Source: JAPWJZ01 sp035626855 (lineage in GTDB: Bacteria; Pseudomonadota; Alphaproteobacteria; Micavibrionales; UBA2020). From it: a stretch of 64,000 nt of DNA. The notes under the pieces are model-generated. The model saw nothing but the letters and a program-made list of their open reading frames with translations, did no database searches and was not told the DNA's origin. The stretch is taken from positions 1-64,000 of the forward strand of contig DASPMW010000128.1 of the NCBI GenBank assembly GCA_035626855.1, read 5' to 3'. Shown one piece after another: positions 61,504 through 64,000 of this stretch. Made by a program: the position numbers and the translations under genes. Position 1 is the first letter of the stretch, and each line of letters opens with the position of its first letter.

Positions 61504-63774
61504 TTAAGCAGATTTGCCGGCGAGAAGTTCGTAAATTTTGGCCCGGAGATCCGCCTCGACCACAGGCTTGGGCAGATAGGTATCCATGCCGGCCTTCAGG
61601 CACTGTTCCTTGTCGCCGATAAAGGCATGGGCGGTCATGCCCATGATCGGCGTGCGCGGGCGGTTCGTTTGGGTTTCTATCCGCCGGATTTCCTGGGTGG
61701 CGGTGAAGCCGTCCATCTCAGGCATTTGCACATCCATGAGGATGAGGTCGAACGGCGTTTCTGCCCATTTATCGACCGCTTCCTTCCCAGTCCGCGCGAC
61801 ATCGTAGGGGCATTTCAGGGTGTCGAGGAGATAGGAGAGGATGACGATATTGCCTTCGTAGTCGTCGACGATCAGGACGCGTTTCTGGCGAATATCGGCA
61901 GGGCGTCCCGGTTCAATATCGCCGTCGTCCTCGTCCTGAAGTGGCTGCGGCTCCGCGAGGCGGAGCGGCAGGGTGACGGTAAACAGCGCCCCTTCCTTGG
62001 GCTTGCTGTCCACCGTAATATCGCCGCCCATAAGGCGCGCGAGACGCAGCGAAATCGGCAGCCCCAGACCCGTGCCGCCATATTTGCGCGAGACGGAACT
62101 GTCCGCCTGCTTGAAGCGCTCGAAGATAAGCGAGAAGTTCTCGGGCGAAATGCCGATCCCGCTGTCCTGCACGTCTAGGCGGAGCTGTTCGTCGTTTCCA
62201 TCGCCGATGCGGCGGGCTGTGACGGCAACGCGGCCTTCCTGCGTGAATTTGATGGCATTGCCGATAAGGTTGATAAGAATCTGGCGGAGGCGCACGGGAT
62301 CGCCCAGCATCTGCAGCCCGCGGACCGCATTATAGTCAAACGTAAAGCGGATTCCTTTTTCCGACGCCTTCACCGAAAAGATACTGACGACCTGCTCAAA
62401 CAGCGCCTGCAGGTCGAACGCCTTTTCGGCGAGCTCCAGTTCGCCGCTTTCGATCTTGGAGAAATCGAGGATATCGTTGATCAGGTCCTTGAGCGAGGCC
62501 GTGCTCGAGCTGAGGGTGCGCACCAGCTGCCGCTGGCGGGAATCAAGCCCGGCTTGCGTATTCTCGAAGATCTCGGCGATGCCGGAAATGGCGGTGAGCG
62601 GAGTCCGTATTTCGTGGCTCATATGGGCGAGGAATTCCGTCTTGGCGCGGTTCGCCTTTTCCGCGCGCTCCTTCGCGCGTTCCAGTTTTTCTTCATACGC
62701 CTTGATATGGGTGATGTCGGTATGCGCGCCGACGATGCGATAGGCATGGCCCGCGCTGTCATATACGGCGCGGCCGCGGGCATTGACCCATATCCAGCGG
62801 CCCGTCCGGTGCCGCAGGCGGAACACACCTAGGTATTCGCCTGTTTCTCCGGCACGGTACTGCTCGATCAGGCCTAATACCCGCTCCTTGTCTTCCGGGT
62901 GTATCAGGTCCCCAAAAGAAGCGAGCGCCCCCTGCACCGGCAGGTCGTCATACCCCAGCATGGCGAGGTACTGCTTCGAATAAAAAGCCCTGTCGCGCTG
63001 GAAATTCCATTCAAAAAAGCCGTCGCTCGACCCTTCGATCGCGAGGCGGAAGGCCTGTTCGGAATCCGCAAGCTCGCGTTCCGCGCGGTCACGCGCCATC
63101 CGCGCGCGCAGGTACCAGGCGTTAATGACCATGAACAGCACCGCCATCGCGATGCAGCAGATAAGGATGCGCTCAATGGCGCGCCGGCGCAGCTCCGCCA
63201 GCCCGGTACGCTGGTCGCCAAGCAATTTCTGGGATTCGAGCAGAATATCCCTGTTTACCCGCGCGAGATCGCCGCGCAGGTTTTCGGCCGCGATAATTCC
63301 TGATTTTTTGCCCGGCGCGGCGAATTGCGCGTCAAGGCTGGTCGTGTATTTGAGGAAATAGTCATGCAGTTCCTCCAGCCGGCTCGGCGACAGGCCGGGC
63401 AGGGCCGCCATGAGCCGGTCGATATCGGCGAGTGTGTCCGATACTTCCGCCTTTGCCTGCGTATAATCAGCGGCGAATTTACGGTTGGCGGTCAGGGCGT
63501 AGCCGCGGGCGGCCGCGATCATCTGTTCGACCCGCAGTCCGAAGTCCTGGTTTTTCCGCATGGCCGTTTCAGCATGCTCGACCCCCAGGATTGCCGTGTC
63601 TATCTGACGCGCGCCCGTCAACAAAAAGCCGGCGATCATGCCGAAACTCGCCAGAATGACGAGCAGCAGGAATAGGTAATTACGGTAGGTGGTGAGCAGC
63701 GTGCGGATGGGGGCCTGCCTTGCTGGTGGACGCAGTCCCAATATATAAAAAAATGGTGCTCCGCAGAGCACCAT
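61504..63774 (-). CDS. Hybrid sensor histidine kinase with PAS domain and receiver
   Basis: Up to 756 residues. Two transmembrane helices near residues 33-52 (YLFLLLVILASFGMIAGFLL) and about 208-228 (ILICCIAMAVLFMVINAWYL) enclose a helical periplasmic sensor of CHASE3 type. A PAS domain with PAC (about 240-365), HisKA with His387 in HMSHEIRTPLT, HATPase (GNAIKF, DSGIGIS, GGTGLGL) and a C-terminal receiver with Asp681 (LILMDVQMPEMDG) follow. The ATG at 63774 lies inside the terminator hairpin of the next gene, so the real start may be further in, such as the TTG at 63741. No clear ribosome-binding site is seen for either. Confidence 0.88.
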   Translation of the reverse strand: MVLCGAPFFYILGLRPPARQAPIRTLLTTYRNYLFLLLVILASFGMIAGFLLTGARQIDTAILGVEHAETAMRKNQDFGLRVEQMIAAARGYALTANRKFAADYTQAKAEVSDTLADIDRLMAALPGLSPSRLEELHDYFLKYTTSLDAQFAAPGKKSGIIAAENLRGDLARVNRDILLESQKLLGDQRTGLAELRRRAIERILICCIAMAVLFMVINAWYLRARMARDRAERELADSEQAFRLAIEGSSDGFFEWNFQRDRAFYSKQYLAMLGYDDLPVQGALASFGDLIHPEDKERVLGLIEQYRAGETGEYLGVFRLRHRTGRWIWVNARGRAVYDSAGHAYRIVGAHTDITHIKAYEEKLERAKERAEKANRAKTEFLAHMSHEIRTPLTAISGIAEIFENTQAGLDSRQRQLVRTLSSSTASLKDLINDILDFSKIESGELELAEKAFDLQALFEQVVSIFSVKASEKGIRFTFDYNAVRGLQMLGDPVRLRQILINLIGNAIKFTQEGRVAVTARRIGDGNDEQLRLDVQDSGIGISPENFSLIFERFKQADSSVSRKYGGTGLGLPISLRLARLMGGDITVDSKPKEGALFTVTLPLRLAEPQPLQDEDDGDIEPGRPADIRQKRVLIVDDYEGNIVILSYLLDTLKCPYDVARTGKEAVDKWAETPFDLILMDVQMPEMDGFTATQEIRRIETQTNRPRTPIMGMTAHAFIGDKEQCLKAGMDTYLPKPVVEADLRAKIYELLAGKSA

Positions 63775-63780
63775 TTTTTT
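63747..63780. terminator. Hairpin terminator after the DUF1328 gene
   Basis: AAAAAAATGGTGCT (63747-63760), loop CCGCAG, AGCACCATTTTTTT (63767-63780). A strong stem of eight pairs with A- and T-runs. It ends the DUF1328 gene on the reverse strand and coincides with the 5' end of the kinase gene. Confidence 0.85.
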
Positions 63781-63805
63781 AGCTTTTCACGTTATGTCTA
63801 TGGAA

Positions 63806-63982
63806 CTAGGCGGGTGGCGCCTTGCCCTGTAGTGCATGTACCGCATAGGCGACGATAAACAGCACCAAGAAAGCGACAAACAGGATCCGGCCAATTTCCA
63901 CGGACATTACCGCAAGACCGCCGAAACCCAGGAATGCCGCGATAACGGCAAGGATCAGAAATGAAAAGGCCCACTGTAACAT
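63806..63982 (-). CDS. DUF1328-family small membrane protein
   Basis: A 58-residue frame reading MLQWAFSFLILAVIAAFLGF, then GGLAVMSVEIGRILFVAFLV and LFIVAYAVHALQGKAPPA. Two hydrophobic helices and the motifs W-A-x-x-FLI, AAFLGFGG and ILF-x-x-FLVLF match the DUF1328 (YtjA) family of stress-associated small membrane proteins. AGGAG stands seven bases before the ATG. The gene is too short for routine gene calling. It begins at the window edge. Confidence 0.9.
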   Translation of the reverse strand: MLQWAFSFLILAVIAAFLGFGGLAVMSVEIGRILFVAFLVLFIVAYAVHALQGKAPPA

Positions 63983-64000
63983 GGCGTGTCTCCTTTTTCC

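Overview
The window reads as one stretch of a chromosome from a GC-rich alphaproteobacterium. The evidence is a fused trpE(G) gene, a membrane-bound cytochrome-c urate hydroxylase (PuuD), an EcfG-like ECF sigma factor with GGAAC-N16/17-CGTT type promoters nearby, and alphaproteobacterial dispersed hairpin repeats. A member of the Micavibrionales or a nearby free-living lineage is possible, but that is a guess. I see no rRNA, tRNA, CRISPR array, insertion sequence or phage. Coding is dense, with many 4-base ATGA overlaps.

Layout. 1-4.2 kb: the 5' end of mntP behind a yybP-ykoY-type manganese riboswitch, then guaB, a low-GC orphan gene and guaA. 4.3-13.3 kb: an M48 membrane protease with a membrane partner, a glycosidase-like beta-propeller protein, galU, an SPFH/flotillin-like protein with internal repeats, and a small membrane protein. 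13.8-25.2 kb: a purine-catabolism region (uraH, puuD, puuE, uraD, alc, allA) with malate synthase aceB, interleaved with a flavoprotein, a membrane protein, an MFS transporter and a FecR-domain protein. Together these genes would take urate through HIU, OHCU, allantoin, allantoate and ureidoglycolate to glyoxylate, which aceB condenses into malate. 25.4-31.2 kb: a giant thioester-containing alpha-2-macroglobulin. 31.2-39.4 kb: a complete trp operon, trpE(G)-D-C-F-B-A, preceded by a newly recognised leader peptide with tandem Trp codons, and followed by a mannose-6-phosphate-isomerase-like cupin and a fructokinase.

39.4-51.0 kb: an ABC exporter, a lipoprotein, a flavoprotein, an ABC-F ATPase, a SpoU/TrmH methyltransferase, ppc, and proB-proA. 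51.1-56.5 kb: a tight four-gene operon built around a TelA-like protein (a coiled-coil protein, TelA-like, a 488-residue unknown, and a single-span membrane protein). I could not assign this operon to a described system, and it is the best candidate for something new. 56.6-64 kb: an envelope/stress cluster (glycine-zipper lipoprotein, EF-hand protein, PRC-barrel protein, CsbD, YqjD/YqjE-like pair, DUF1328), an OmpR-type regulator, an EcfG-like ECF sigma factor and a hybrid histidine kinase. Two of these genes have ECF-type promoter motifs.

Several intergenic gaps hold repeats: inverted CTGAGCGCAGCGAAGGATC elements at 4.3, 10.2 and 20.1-20.6 kb (the last in a 210-bp tandem array), CCCTCTCCC-type hairpins at 0.4 and 12.5 kb, and a CCCCGGCGAAGGCCGGGG pair at 13.6 kb.
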